From Faecalibacterium sp. I4-1-79 (GTDB lineage: Bacteria; Bacillota; Clostridia; Oscillospirales; Ruminococcaceae), in assembly GCF_023347235.1 (NCBI RefSeq), contig NZ_CP094467.1, positions 3,038,001-3,102,000 on the forward strand: 64,000 nucleotides of DNA. The letters run 5' to 3'. The notes under the pieces were generated by a model. It did no database searches, was not told where the DNA came from, and was given only the letters and a program-made list of their open reading frames with translations. Shown here piece after piece: positions 16,440 through 23,339 of the stretch. Numbering within the stretch: position 1 is the first letter of the stretch; each line of letters opens with the position of its first letter. Position numbers and translations under genes: made by a program.

Positions 16440-17066
16440 ATGAAAACCATCTACATTCTGCTCACCCGCTCCGGCACGCTGCTGTCCAAACTGGTCTATG
16501 CCGCCACCGGTTCCAGCTATACCCACGCCTCCATGGCCTTTGATGCAGAGCTGAGTTGCCTGTATAGCTCCACCCGCAAAAACGGCTACACCATGTTCCC
16601 GGCGGGTCCCAGCAAAGAATACCTGAACAAGGGCGTTTTCCGTCTGCGGGACGACGCCCCTTGTGCGCTGTATGCGCTGGAGGTGTCCGATGAGGCCTAT
16701 TTCCGCGCCCTGCACCGCGCCGAGGAGTTCATGCGCCACAGCGAGGAGTACAGCTTCAACACGCTGGGGCTGATCTTGTGCGGGCTGCATATCCGCTGGC
16801 AGCGCCGCCGGCATTATTTCTGCTCCCAGTTTGTCAGTGAGGTGCTGGAGCAAAGCGGTGCACTGGCGCTGCCCAAGGACAGCACCTTGATGCACCCCAA
16901 CGACTACGCCCTGCTGCCCCAGCTGAAGTGCCTGTACAAAGGACGCTTGGCCGACCTGCCCCAGCGTAAGGCCATGGAGCTGGGCGAGACGCCCTCCATG
17001 GTCAGCATCTATACCGGTCTGCTGGTGGAGCTGCTGCAGCACCGGGCGCAAAGGTTTTTTGAGTAA
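16440..17066 (+). CDS. Permuted papain-fold (YiiX/NlpC-P60-like) cysteine hydrolase
   Basis: A 208-residue protein. The order of catalytic residues is permuted: the histidine comes first, in SSYTHASMAFD at about residues 22-32, and the cysteine later, in HYFCSQFVSEVL near residue 125. This is the hallmark of the YiiX/YycO-type branch of the NlpC/P60 superfamily, which cleaves peptide or acyl-amide bonds. No signal peptide is visible. I start at ATG 16440, with AAGGGAAA 6 bases upstream; an in-frame TTG at 16410 has no ribosome site. An extended -10 (TGCTATACT at 16370-16378) lies upstream. The substrate is unknown. Confidence 0.75.
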   Translation: MKTIYILLTRSGTLLSKLVYAATGSSYTHASMAFDAELSCLYSSTRKNGYTMFPAGPSKEYLNKGVFRLRDDAPCALYALEVSDEAYFRALHRAEEFMRHSEEYSFNTLGLILCGLHIRWQRRRHYFCSQFVSEVLEQSGALALPKDSTLMHPNDYALLPQLKCLYKGRLADLPQRKAMELGETPSMVSIYTGLLVELLQHRAQRFFE

Positions 17067-17113
17067 AGCTTTTGGGCATAAACCTGAAATTTCGGCTTTT
17101 TTGAGCACTGCTC

Positions 17114-17142
17114 TTGCATTTTGCAGCCAATTGTGGTAATAT
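17114..17142 (+). promoter_or_regulatory. Promoter of tRNA-Lys
   Basis: TTGCAT and TAATAT separated by 17 bases, ending 31 bases before the tRNA. Confidence 0.65.
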
Positions 17143-17173
17143 TATTCGGCGGTATTGTTTTGCCGCAGAATAT

Positions 17174-17249
17174 GCGCTCGTAGCTCAGCCGGTAGAGCAT
17201 CTGACTTTTAATCAGAGGGCCAGGGATTCGAGTTCCCTCGAGCGCACCA
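17174..17249 (+). tRNA. tRNA-Lys (anticodon TTT)
   Basis: A complete 76-base cloverleaf with encoded CCA. The acceptor GCGCTCG pairs with CGAGCGC. The D arm is GCTC/GAGC, the anticodon arm TCTGA-CTTTTAA-TCAGA with anticodon TTT, and the T arm AGGGA-TTCGAGT-TCCCT. Discriminator A precedes CCA. Confidence 0.97.
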
Positions 17250-17290
17250 AAATCCCACGAAGAATCGCAAGATTCCTCGGGGGATTTTTC
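17250..17290 (+). terminator. Terminator of tRNA-Lys
   Basis: AAATCCC-CGA-GAATC pairs with GATTC-CTCG-GGGGATTT around a GCAA tetraloop, then TTTCGTTTTC. It begins directly at the CCA end. Confidence 0.75.
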
Positions 17291-17302
17291 GTTTTCTGGG
17301 GC

Positions 17303-17333
17303 TCTGCACACTTTTGCACACTTTTTGCACACC
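17303..17333. repeat. Three tandem T-rich TGCACAC direct repeats
   Basis: CTCTGCACAC, TTTTGCACAC and TTTTTGCACAC follow one another about 55 bases past tRNA-Lys(TTT). Comparable TGCAC repeats lie near the tRNA-Lys(CTT) fragment at 62619. They could be integrase arm-type sites; this is inference. Confidence 0.5.
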
Positions 17334-17414
17334 GGCGGGAAAGCCGTGTTTTTCCTTGCATTGTCTGCATTCTGTGCATCGTGGGCGTTTTTCTTACCCC
17401 CGCGATACACCGTT

Positions 17415-17452
17415 CAAAAAAGGCCGCCGCACAAAGCACTGTGCGGCGGCCT
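17415..17452 (-). terminator. Terminator of the transketolase operon
   Basis: AGGCCGCCGCAC/GTGCGGCGGCCT with an 8-base loop, and TTTTTT on the minus strand, 35 bases past the operon. Confidence 0.85.
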
Positions 17453-17486
17453 TAAAATTTGAACGCGTATTGCTATAAAAGAGCGC

Positions 17487-18434
17487 TTACTTGCCCAGCA
17501 TCTCGTGGGCGGTCTTGCAGATGGTGGCTGCGTCCAGACCGAACTTCTTCAGCAGATCCCATGCGGGGCCGGAGCAGCCGAACACGTCCTGCACGCCCAC
17601 GCGGCGCACGGGGGTGGGCAGCTTCTCGCTCAGGACGGCGCAGACGGCTTCGCCCAGACCGCCGATGACGTTGTGCTCCTCGGCGGTGATGACCTTGCCG
17701 CACTCCTTGGCAGCCTTGAGGACGATCTCCTCGTCCAGGGGCTTGATGGTGTGGATGTTGATGACCCGGGCGTGGATGCCCTCGGCAGCCAGCTGCTCGG
17801 CAGCCATGCGGGCTTCGTTGACCATCAGACCGGTGGCGATGATGGCAATATCGTTGCCCTCGGTCAGCTGCTCGCCCTTGCCCAGTTCAAAGTGGTAGTT
17901 GGCTTCATCGTGGAACACCGGCACAGCCAGACGGCCGAAGCGCAGGTAGACGGGGCCTTCCATGGCGTAGGCGGCGCGCACAGCGGCGCGTGCCTCGATA
18001 TCATCGGCGGGGCAGATGACGGTCATGCCGGGGATGCTGCGCATCAGGGCAAAGTCCTCGCAGCACTGGTGGGAAGCGCCGTCCTCGCCCACGGAGATGC
18101 CGCCGTGGGTGGCGCCGATCTTCACGTTCAGGTGGGGGTAGCCCACAGAGTTGCGCACCTGCTCAAAGGCGCGGCCGGCTGCGAACATGGCAAAGCTGGA
18201 AACAAAGGGCACATAGCCCATAGCGGCCAGACCTGCTGCCACGCCTACCATGTTTTCCTCGGCGATGCCGCAGTCAAAGTGACGATCCGGGTATGCCTTC
18301 TGGAACATACCGGTCTTGGTAGCGGCGGCCAGATCGGCATCCAGCACCACCAGATCATCGTGGCCTTCCGCGGCCAGTTCCTTCAGGGTGTTGCCGTAGC
18401 TGTCGCGGGTCGCGATCTTTTTCACGTCTGCCAT
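17487..18434 (-). CDS. Transketolase, C-terminal subunit
   Basis: A 315-residue protein carrying the pyrimidine-binding and C-terminal transketolase domains. DCGIAEENMVGVAAGLA holds the catalytic glutamate that activates thiamine diphosphate, and the C-terminal domain follows from about residue 190. It needs the N-terminal subunit encoded just upstream to form the active site. I start at ATG 18434, one base after the partner's stop, where GGAGG is present inside the partner's end; a frame start at 18464 would overlap too far. Split transketolases are normal in many Firmicutes and archaea, so this is not a frameshift. The pair moves two-carbon units in the pentose phosphate pathway. Confidence 0.93.
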   Translation of the reverse strand: MADVKKIATRDSYGNTLKELAAEGHDDLVVLDADLAAATKTGMFQKAYPDRHFDCGIAEENMVGVAAGLAAMGYVPFVSSFAMFAAGRAFEQVRNSVGYPHLNVKIGATHGGISVGEDGASHQCCEDFALMRSIPGMTVICPADDIEARAAVRAAYAMEGPVYLRFGRLAVPVFHDEANYHFELGKGEQLTEGNDIAIIATGLMVNEARMAAEQLAAEGIHARVINIHTIKPLDEEIVLKAAKECGKVITAEEHNVIGGLGEAVCAVLSEKLPTPVRRVGVQDVFGCSGPAWDLLKKFGLDAATICKTAHEMLGK

Positions 18435-18435
18435 C

Positions 18436-19287
18436 TCAGTTCTCCTCCTGTTCCAGCGCGGCATAGGCGGCGTTCAGCTCGTTCATGGCCACCTGATACT
18501 CTTCGTCGTTGGGGCCCTTGCCGTGCCATGCAACGGAATTGGTCATATAGGAAACGCCGGTGCCCTTGACCGTATCCAGAATGATGCAGGTGGGCTTTTC
18601 GGTCTCGGCGTGGAAAGCCTGCACGGCGCTCTCGATCTGGTCAAAGTCGTGGCCGTTGATGGTGACCACGTTGAAGTTGAAGGCGCGCAGCTTATCTTCC
18701 AGCGGGGCGCTGTTCATCACGGTCTCGGTGGTGCCGTCGATCTGCAGATGGTTGCGGTCCAGCATCACGCACAGGTTAGAAAGGCCGTAGTGGGCGGCAA
18801 ACATAAAGGCCTCCCAGCATTCGCCCTCTTCCACCTCGCCGTCGCCCAGAATGGCGTAAACGTTCACGGCAGAGCCGGCGTGCTTTGCGCCCAGCGCCAT
18901 GCCGCAGGCGGCAGAGATGCCCTGACCCAGACTGCCGGTGGACATATCCACACCGGGCACGCTGTTCATGTTGGGGTGGCCCTGCAGGCGGCTGCCGATC
19001 TTGCGCAGGGTCTTGAGCTCTTCCACCGGGAAGAAGCCCCGCTCTGCCAGCGCGGCGTACAGCGCCGGGGCGGCATGACCCTTGGACAGCACCAGACGGT
19101 CGCGGTTCGCCATCTTAGGCTGGGCAGGGTCTACGTTCAGTTCCTTAAAGTACAGATAAGACAGCACGTCTGCGATGCTCAGACTGCCGCCCGGATGACC
19201 ACAGCCTGCACTGTGGGTCCCTTCGATCACGCCCATGCGGATGTGGCAGGCGTGCTTTTTCAGGGTAAGTTTTTCAGCATTTGTCAT
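18436..19287 (-). CDS. Transketolase, N-terminal (ThDP pyrophosphate-binding) subunit
   Basis: A 283-residue protein with the diphosphate-binding domain. SAGCGHPGGSLSIADVLSYL is the transketolase N-terminal signature, SKGHAAPALYA binds cofactor, and GDGEVEEGECWEA (near residue 146) is the GDG-x(24-30)-N thiamine diphosphate/Mg2+ motif. GGGAGGACC precedes the ATG. First gene of the two-gene unit, with a strong promoter about 100 bases upstream. Together with 17487-18434 it makes a full transketolase. Confidence 0.93.
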   Translation of the reverse strand: MTNAEKLTLKKHACHIRMGVIEGTHSAGCGHPGGSLSIADVLSYLYFKELNVDPAQPKMANRDRLVLSKGHAAPALYAALAERGFFPVEELKTLRKIGSRLQGHPNMNSVPGVDMSTGSLGQGISAACGMALGAKHAGSAVNVYAILGDGEVEEGECWEAFMFAAHYGLSNLCVMLDRNHLQIDGTTETVMNSAPLEDKLRAFNFNVVTINGHDFDQIESAVQAFHAETEKPTCIILDTVKGTGVSYMTNSVAWHGKGPNDEEYQVAMNELNAAYAALEQEEN

Positions 19288-19387
19288 GATGGTCCTCCCG
19301 TATGAACCTCAGAATTCATGCGCTCAAAAAAGCCTCTCGTCAGCGCCCCGGCGTCAAGATTGCCGCAGCGCGCTTTTTTTCAATTTT

Positions 19388-19416
19388 ATATTATCCATTC
19401 TGCGCAAAAAGGTCAA
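19388..19416 (-). promoter_or_regulatory. Promoter of the transketolase genes
   Basis: On the minus strand TTGACC and TAATAT with a 17-base spacer, giving a leader of about 94 bases. Confidence 0.8.
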
Positions 19417-19502
19417 GCTTCTTCCAGCAAAATGTACAGCCCCGGGGAAATTTTTTTGCGAACAGACCGATTTTTGTCTATTTTGCAGACGTTCTGCCCC
19501 GC

Positions 19503-19531
19503 TTGACAGGGGCAAAATGGTTTGTTATACT
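19503..19531 (+). promoter_or_regulatory. Strong promoter of the ECF S-component gene
   Basis: Perfect TTGACA, 17 bases, TATACT with TGT extension. The predicted start is near 19538, leaving a leader of about 160 bases. Confidence 0.85.
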
Positions 19532-19537
19532 TTTGAC

Positions 19538-19668
19538 CATCGTTCCGGCAGGAAGCCGGACACGGGCGGGCAGCAGCCTGCCGCTTATCCCAGCAAGCAA
19601 TATTTTTTTGAAACAGACGCCACGAAGGGGTCTGCCTTTGGCATGGAATGCCGGGGCAGGCTCCTTTT
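19538..19668 (+). promoter_or_regulatory. Structured leader with terminator/antiterminator, candidate riboswitch
   Basis: Between a strong promoter and the ECF gene lie four hairpins. They are CCGGC/GCCGG (19545-19559), GCGG-CAG/CTGCCGC (19566-19583, one bulged G), CAGAC/GTCTG (19614-19634) and a long terminal hairpin CTGCC-TT-GGCAT/ATGCC-GG-GGCAG (19633-19659) followed by CTCCTTTTTA, which looks like an intrinsic terminator. AGCCTGCC at 19575-19582 is perfectly complementary to GGCAGGCT at 19655-19662, so pairing them would dissolve the terminator while breaking the second hairpin. I match it to no riboswitch class I know (not TPP, FMN, THF, cobalamin or preQ1 by conserved sequence). Confidence 0.6.
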
Positions 19669-19698
19669 TATATTGCGGCTGAAAATGGAGGAACCCTT

Positions 19699-20235
19699 AT
19701 GAAAACCAAAAACACTCAGACTGTGCGGCAGCTGGTGCTGGCTGCCCTGTTTTTAGCGCTGGCCTTTGTGCTGCCCCTGCTCACCGGACAGGTACCCAAG
19801 GTGGGCAATATGCTCTGCCCGATGCACTTCCCGGTGCTGCTGTGCGGCTTTGTGCTGGGCGGCCCGTGGGGGCTGGCTGTGGGCTTTGCCGCCCCGCTGC
19901 TGCGCTCGGTGCTGTTCGGGATGCCGCCCATGTTCCCGGTGGCCATCTCCATGGCCTTTGAGCTGGCCACCTACGGGCTGGTGTCCGGGCTGCTGTGGCG
20001 CAGGGTAAAGCACAGCCTGCCCGCGCTCTACGCCGTGCTGCTGACCGCTATGGTGTCCGGGCGCATCGTCTGGGGTATCGTGCGCTTTGTGCTGGCCGGG
20101 CTGACCGGCGGCAGCTTCCCCTTCCGTGCGTTCCTGTCCGGGGCGCTGTTTACCGCCGTGCCGGGCATCACAGCGCAGCTGGTGCTCATCCCGCTGCTGC
20201 TCACCGCCCTGCAAAAGGCCGGCTTTGCGGACTGA
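19699..20235 (+). CDS. ECF transporter substrate-binding (S) component
   Basis: A 178-residue membrane protein with about six hydrophobic helices, the size and character of an ECF-type S component. The N-terminus has the ALFLALAFVLPLLTG stretch containing the AxxxA-like helix that docks on the EcfT subunit. The conserved phrases PMHFPVLLCGFVLG and LRSVLFGMPPMFP recur in one clostridial S-component group of unassigned vitamin specificity. It would capture a vitamin or similar micronutrient and work with a shared EcfAAT energising module encoded elsewhere. ATG 19699 follows GGAGGAACC. The leader at 19538 suggests control by a metabolite, perhaps its own substrate. Confidence 0.8.
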   Translation: MKTKNTQTVRQLVLAALFLALAFVLPLLTGQVPKVGNMLCPMHFPVLLCGFVLGGPWGLAVGFAAPLLRSVLFGMPPMFPVAISMAFELATYGLVSGLLWRRVKHSLPALYAVLLTAMVSGRIVWGIVRFVLAGLTGGSFPFRAFLSGALFTAVPGITAQLVLIPLLLTALQKAGFAD

Positions 20236-20436
20236 CCCCCTGCGCGCACCCTTTGTGCAAATAAACGATACTTCAGCCGGTTTTTAAGGCACTTTTTCCA
20301 AAAGAAACGGAAAACCGGAAAAATTGTGCCGTTTTGTGGCTTTCTGTTGGCAAATGTGATAAACTTGAACCAGATGCGGGTGTGTGCCGCTGTGCACCGC
20401 CCACAAAGAGTAAATGAAGAAGAGAGGTCGTTTATC

Positions 20437-21165
20437 GTGAAGATCATTCGTACAAAGGACTACGCTGATATGTCCCGCAAGGCAGCAAACATCATTTCTG
20501 CGCAGGTCATCATGAAGCCCGACTGCGTGCTGGGTCTGGCTACCGGCGGCACCCCCGTTGGCATCTATGAGAAGCTGGTGGAGCGCTACAACGAGGGGGA
20601 TCTGGATTTTTCTGAGGTCACTTCCGTCAATCTGGACGAGTACCGCGGCCTGCCCAAGGATCACCCGGAAAGCTACTGGAGCTTTATGCACCGCAACCTG
20701 TTCGACCATGTGAACATCGACCCCGCCCACATCAACCTGCCGGACGGCACCAACATGGACGCCGAAGCCGAGTGCAAGCGCTACGACGAGGTCATCCGCA
20801 GCGTGGGCGGCGTGGATCTGCAGCTGCTGGGCATCGGTCATGACGGTCACATCGGCTTCAACGAGCCCCACGATGCCTTTGATCTGGGCACCCACTGCGT
20901 AGATCTGGCCCAGGAGACCATCGAAGCCAACAAGCGCTTCTTTGACGGCAACGTGGATCTGGTGCCCAAGCAGGCTTACACCATGGGCATCCGCACCATC
21001 ATGCAGGCACGCAAGGTGCTGATGGTGGTCAACGGCGCAGGCAAGGCCGAGATCGTCAAAAAGGCCTTCTTCGGCCCCGTCACCCCCGAGGTGCCCGCAA
21101 GCATTCTGCAGCTGCACCCGGACTTCATTCTGGTGGGCGATGAAGAGGCTCTGAGCCTGATCTGA
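20437..21165 (+). CDS. nagB: Glucosamine-6-phosphate deaminase
   Basis: A 242-residue NagB of normal length, converting glucosamine-6-phosphate to fructose-6-phosphate and ammonia. Signatures include LGLATGGTPVGIYEKL, VTSVNLDEYRGL with the catalytic Asp, and GIGHDGHIGFNEP, which separates NagB from 6-phosphogluconolactonase. The start is GTG 20437 after AGAGAGGT; the upstream frame from 20326 lacks a ribosome site and its residues are not family-like. It is the last step of amino-sugar salvage that the mur locus at 56-60 kb would feed. nagA is not in the window. A strong terminator follows. Confidence 0.95.
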   Translation: MKIIRTKDYADMSRKAANIISAQVIMKPDCVLGLATGGTPVGIYEKLVERYNEGDLDFSEVTSVNLDEYRGLPKDHPESYWSFMHRNLFDHVNIDPAHINLPDGTNMDAEAECKRYDEVIRSVGGVDLQLLGIGHDGHIGFNEPHDAFDLGTHCVDLAQETIEANKRFFDGNVDLVPKQAYTMGIRTIMQARKVLMVVNGAGKAEIVKKAFFGPVTPEVPASILQLHPDFILVGDEEALSLI

Positions 21166-21179
21166 TCCTCCAAGTTTCT

Positions 21180-21216
21180 GAGCCGCTGCACGGCTGCCGC
21201 CGTGCAGCGGCTTTTT
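21180..21216 (+). terminator. Terminator of nagB
   Basis: A 14-bp stem GAGCCGCTGCACGGC/GCCGTGCAGCGGCT with TGCC loop, then TTTTT. Confidence 0.85.
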
Positions 21217-21288
21217 GCTGTCCTCTCTTTACATTCCGCCGAAAAAGCGGTATTCTTTGTCCAGAACAAATTTTCCCGGGAGGAGACC

Positions 21289-23046
21289 ATGGATATCCGC
21301 CAGCTGCACTACTTTTTGACCCTGTGCGAAGAAATGAATTATACCCGCGCCGCACAGCGGCTGTTCCTGTCGCGGCAGGCGCTGCGCCAGAGCATCTCTG
21401 CGCTGGAAGCCGAGATGTGCGGGCCGCTGTTCATCAGCGCCCACCACAAACTGGCGCTCACCGACCGGGGCATGAGCCTGCAGCGCCACGCCGCCCCGGT
21501 GGTGGAGCAGTTCCAGCAGATGCAGGCCGCGCTGCGGGCAGAGATCCAGTCTGCCCAGCCGGTGCGCATCGGCATCAGCGTGGCGCTGGTACCGGACTAT
21601 CTGCCCGGGCTGGAGACCCAGCTGGACAAGTTCCGGCAGCAGTACCCCCATGTGGAGATGCGGTTCCGTCTGCTGGACAACGACGCCGTGGCCGATGGGG
21701 TGGAGCAGGGCGAGCTGGACGCGGGTCTGGTCATCGACCTTGGCTGCGCCGCGCCGGTGCTGGCGCGCACCACCCTGCGGGCAGACCCCGCCTGCCTGCT
21801 GGTGCCCCGGGGACACCCCTTCTGGGAAAAGGAGCGCATCCCGCTGGCAGAGCTGCGCGGGCAGCGGGTGCTGCTGCCCAGCCTGCGGCAGGATCTGTTC
21901 AGTCCGCTGTGGGCGGCCTGTGCCCGGGCGGGCTTTGCCCCCAATGCCGAGATCGGCCCCAGCTTTTATCAGGCCTACTATCTGGTGCAGGAGCAGCTGT
22001 GCACCTGCCTGACCCGCTACGAGCCCGGCGCGCGCCGGGAGCTGGACCGGGTGCGGGACGTGCTGCTGGAAGATATGCCCCCGCTGTGCGTGTCGCTGGT
22101 GCAGCGGCGGGACACCAGCTCTGCCTACATCGACCTGCTGCGCAGTTACCTGCTGGAGGTTCTGGGCAGCACCGCCAGCCTGCCGCCCCGCCGGGGTCGG
22201 CCCGCAAAGCCCTTCTACACCGCGCCGGTGCTTTCCAGCGCCGCCGCAAAGGCTGCCCCGGAGCATCCCGCCCCGGGCACCCAGCTGCCCTTTGCGGGCG
22301 GCAACAACTTCCGGGAGCTGGGCGGTTACCGCGCCGACGAGGGCAAGACCGTAAAGTGGGGGCAGATCTACCGGGGTTTCCCCACCGGGCGGCTGACCAC
22401 CGAAGCCGACCGCGCCCGGCTGGACGGGCTGGGGCTGCGGCTCATCCTTGACCTGCGCAGCGGCGCAGAAGCCGCCAAGCTGCCGGACTATGTGCCGGAC
22501 GGCGCACGGCTGGTGCAGATCTGCGGCCTGCAGGATGCCACCGGGCAGGAGATCGATTTTTCGCCCAACGACATCCAGCGGCTGGTGCAGAGCGCCCCTG
22601 CCGGGACGAACCTCTCCCAGCTGATATACCGGCAGATGCTCACCGGCAACAAGGCCTTCAAGGAGCTGTTCCGGGCGCTGGAAGCCGGCGAGACGCCCAT
22701 CCTGTTCCACTGCACGGCGGGCAAGGACCGCACCGGTGTCGCTGCCATGCTGATCCTGCTGGCGCTGGGCGCTTCGGACGAGACCATCTGCGCGGATTAC
22801 GCCCGCACCAACCTCTGCCGCGCCGCCGAGATCGAAAAGGCCATGGCTGACCATGCGGCGGAGATCGCCGCCGACCCGGCGCAAAAGCTGCGCTGGCAGT
22901 CCTCCGCCGGGGTAGACCCGGAGACTGCGCCCTTTGTGCTGCGCACCATCCGGCAGGACTACGGCAGCGCTGAGAGTTATCTGGAAGCCGAATACGGCCT
23001 GACCCCCGCCCGCCTGATGCGGCTGCGGCGGATGTATCTGGAGTGA
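21289..23046 (+). CDS. LysR-type regulator fused to a tyrosine/dual-specificity phosphatase
   Basis: One 585-residue frame with two full domains. Residues 1-60 are a LysR helix-turn-helix (MDIRQLHYFLTLCEEMNYTR, then LFLSRQALRQSISALE), and about 85-290 form the periplasmic-binding-like inducer domain. A Pro/Ala linker (about 290-330) leads to a Y_phosphatase3-type phosphatase: NNFRELGGYR at 339-348, DLRSGAEAA, and the P-loop HCTAGKDRTG with nucleophile Cys475 and Arg481 (CX5R intact). GGGAGGAGACC precedes ATG 21289. The fusion is not from a frameshift: reading is continuous through the linker. Such phosphatases act on phosphotyrosine or phosphoinositide-like and other phosphoesters. Whether DNA binding and phosphatase activity are linked is unknown. 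Confidence 0.88.
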   Translation: MDIRQLHYFLTLCEEMNYTRAAQRLFLSRQALRQSISALEAEMCGPLFISAHHKLALTDRGMSLQRHAAPVVEQFQQMQAALRAEIQSAQPVRIGISVALVPDYLPGLETQLDKFRQQYPHVEMRFRLLDNDAVADGVEQGELDAGLVIDLGCAAPVLARTTLRADPACLLVPRGHPFWEKERIPLAELRGQRVLLPSLRQDLFSPLWAACARAGFAPNAEIGPSFYQAYYLVQEQLCTCLTRYEPGARRELDRVRDVLLEDMPPLCVSLVQRRDTSSAYIDLLRSYLLEVLGSTASLPPRRGRPAKPFYTAPVLSSAAAKAAPEHPAPGTQLPFAGGNNFRELGGYRADEGKTVKWGQIYRGFPTGRLTTEADRARLDGLGLRLILDLRSGAEAAKLPDYVPDGARLVQICGLQDATGQEIDFSPNDIQRLVQSAPAGTNLSQLIYRQMLTGNKAFKELFRALEAGETPILFHCTAGKDRTGVAAMLILLALGASDETICADYARTNLCRAAEIEKAMADHAAEIAADPAQKLRWQSSAGVDPETAPFVLRTIRQDYGSAESYLEAEYGLTPARLMRLRRMYLE

Positions 23047-23163
23047 GACGATTTTGAATGCCCTCCGCATTGCTCTGGGCATTTTCAGCGGAAAGAATAT
23101 TTTATATTTCGGGGTTCAGAAACGCCTGCGGGCGTTTCTGAACCCCATTTTCATGGAAAGGGG
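23047..23163. repeat. Dispersed repeat, hairpin family H, copy 1
   Basis: GAGACGATTTTGAATGC, then TCAGCGGAAAGAATATTTTA, then a perfect hairpin GGGGTTCAGAAACGCC/GGGCGTTTCTGAACCCC with a TGC loop, then ATTTTCA. Copy 2 at 45635 keeps the flanks and loop but has a different, still perfect, stem. The next 100 bases (to 23260) resemble the right end of copy C at 32696 and hold no gene. Confidence 0.75.
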
Positions 23164-23339
23164 TCGTGACGGCAAACGGCATCTGCCGCGCTGGTTTCCT
23201 GCGGAAACAGCCGCGCGGCGGGGGAAGCCTTTATTAGGAAAATTGATTTCCATGGTAAACATCGATTCCCTCTTGAAAAAAAGCCTGTTGTCCGATACAC
23301 TGAATATAACGAATCTTATAAGAAGGAATGAAGCTGACC

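Noticed and set aside
17487-19287. Transketolase broken by a frameshift
   Set aside because: Two subunits with separate starts and complete domains are the normal split form in many Firmicutes.
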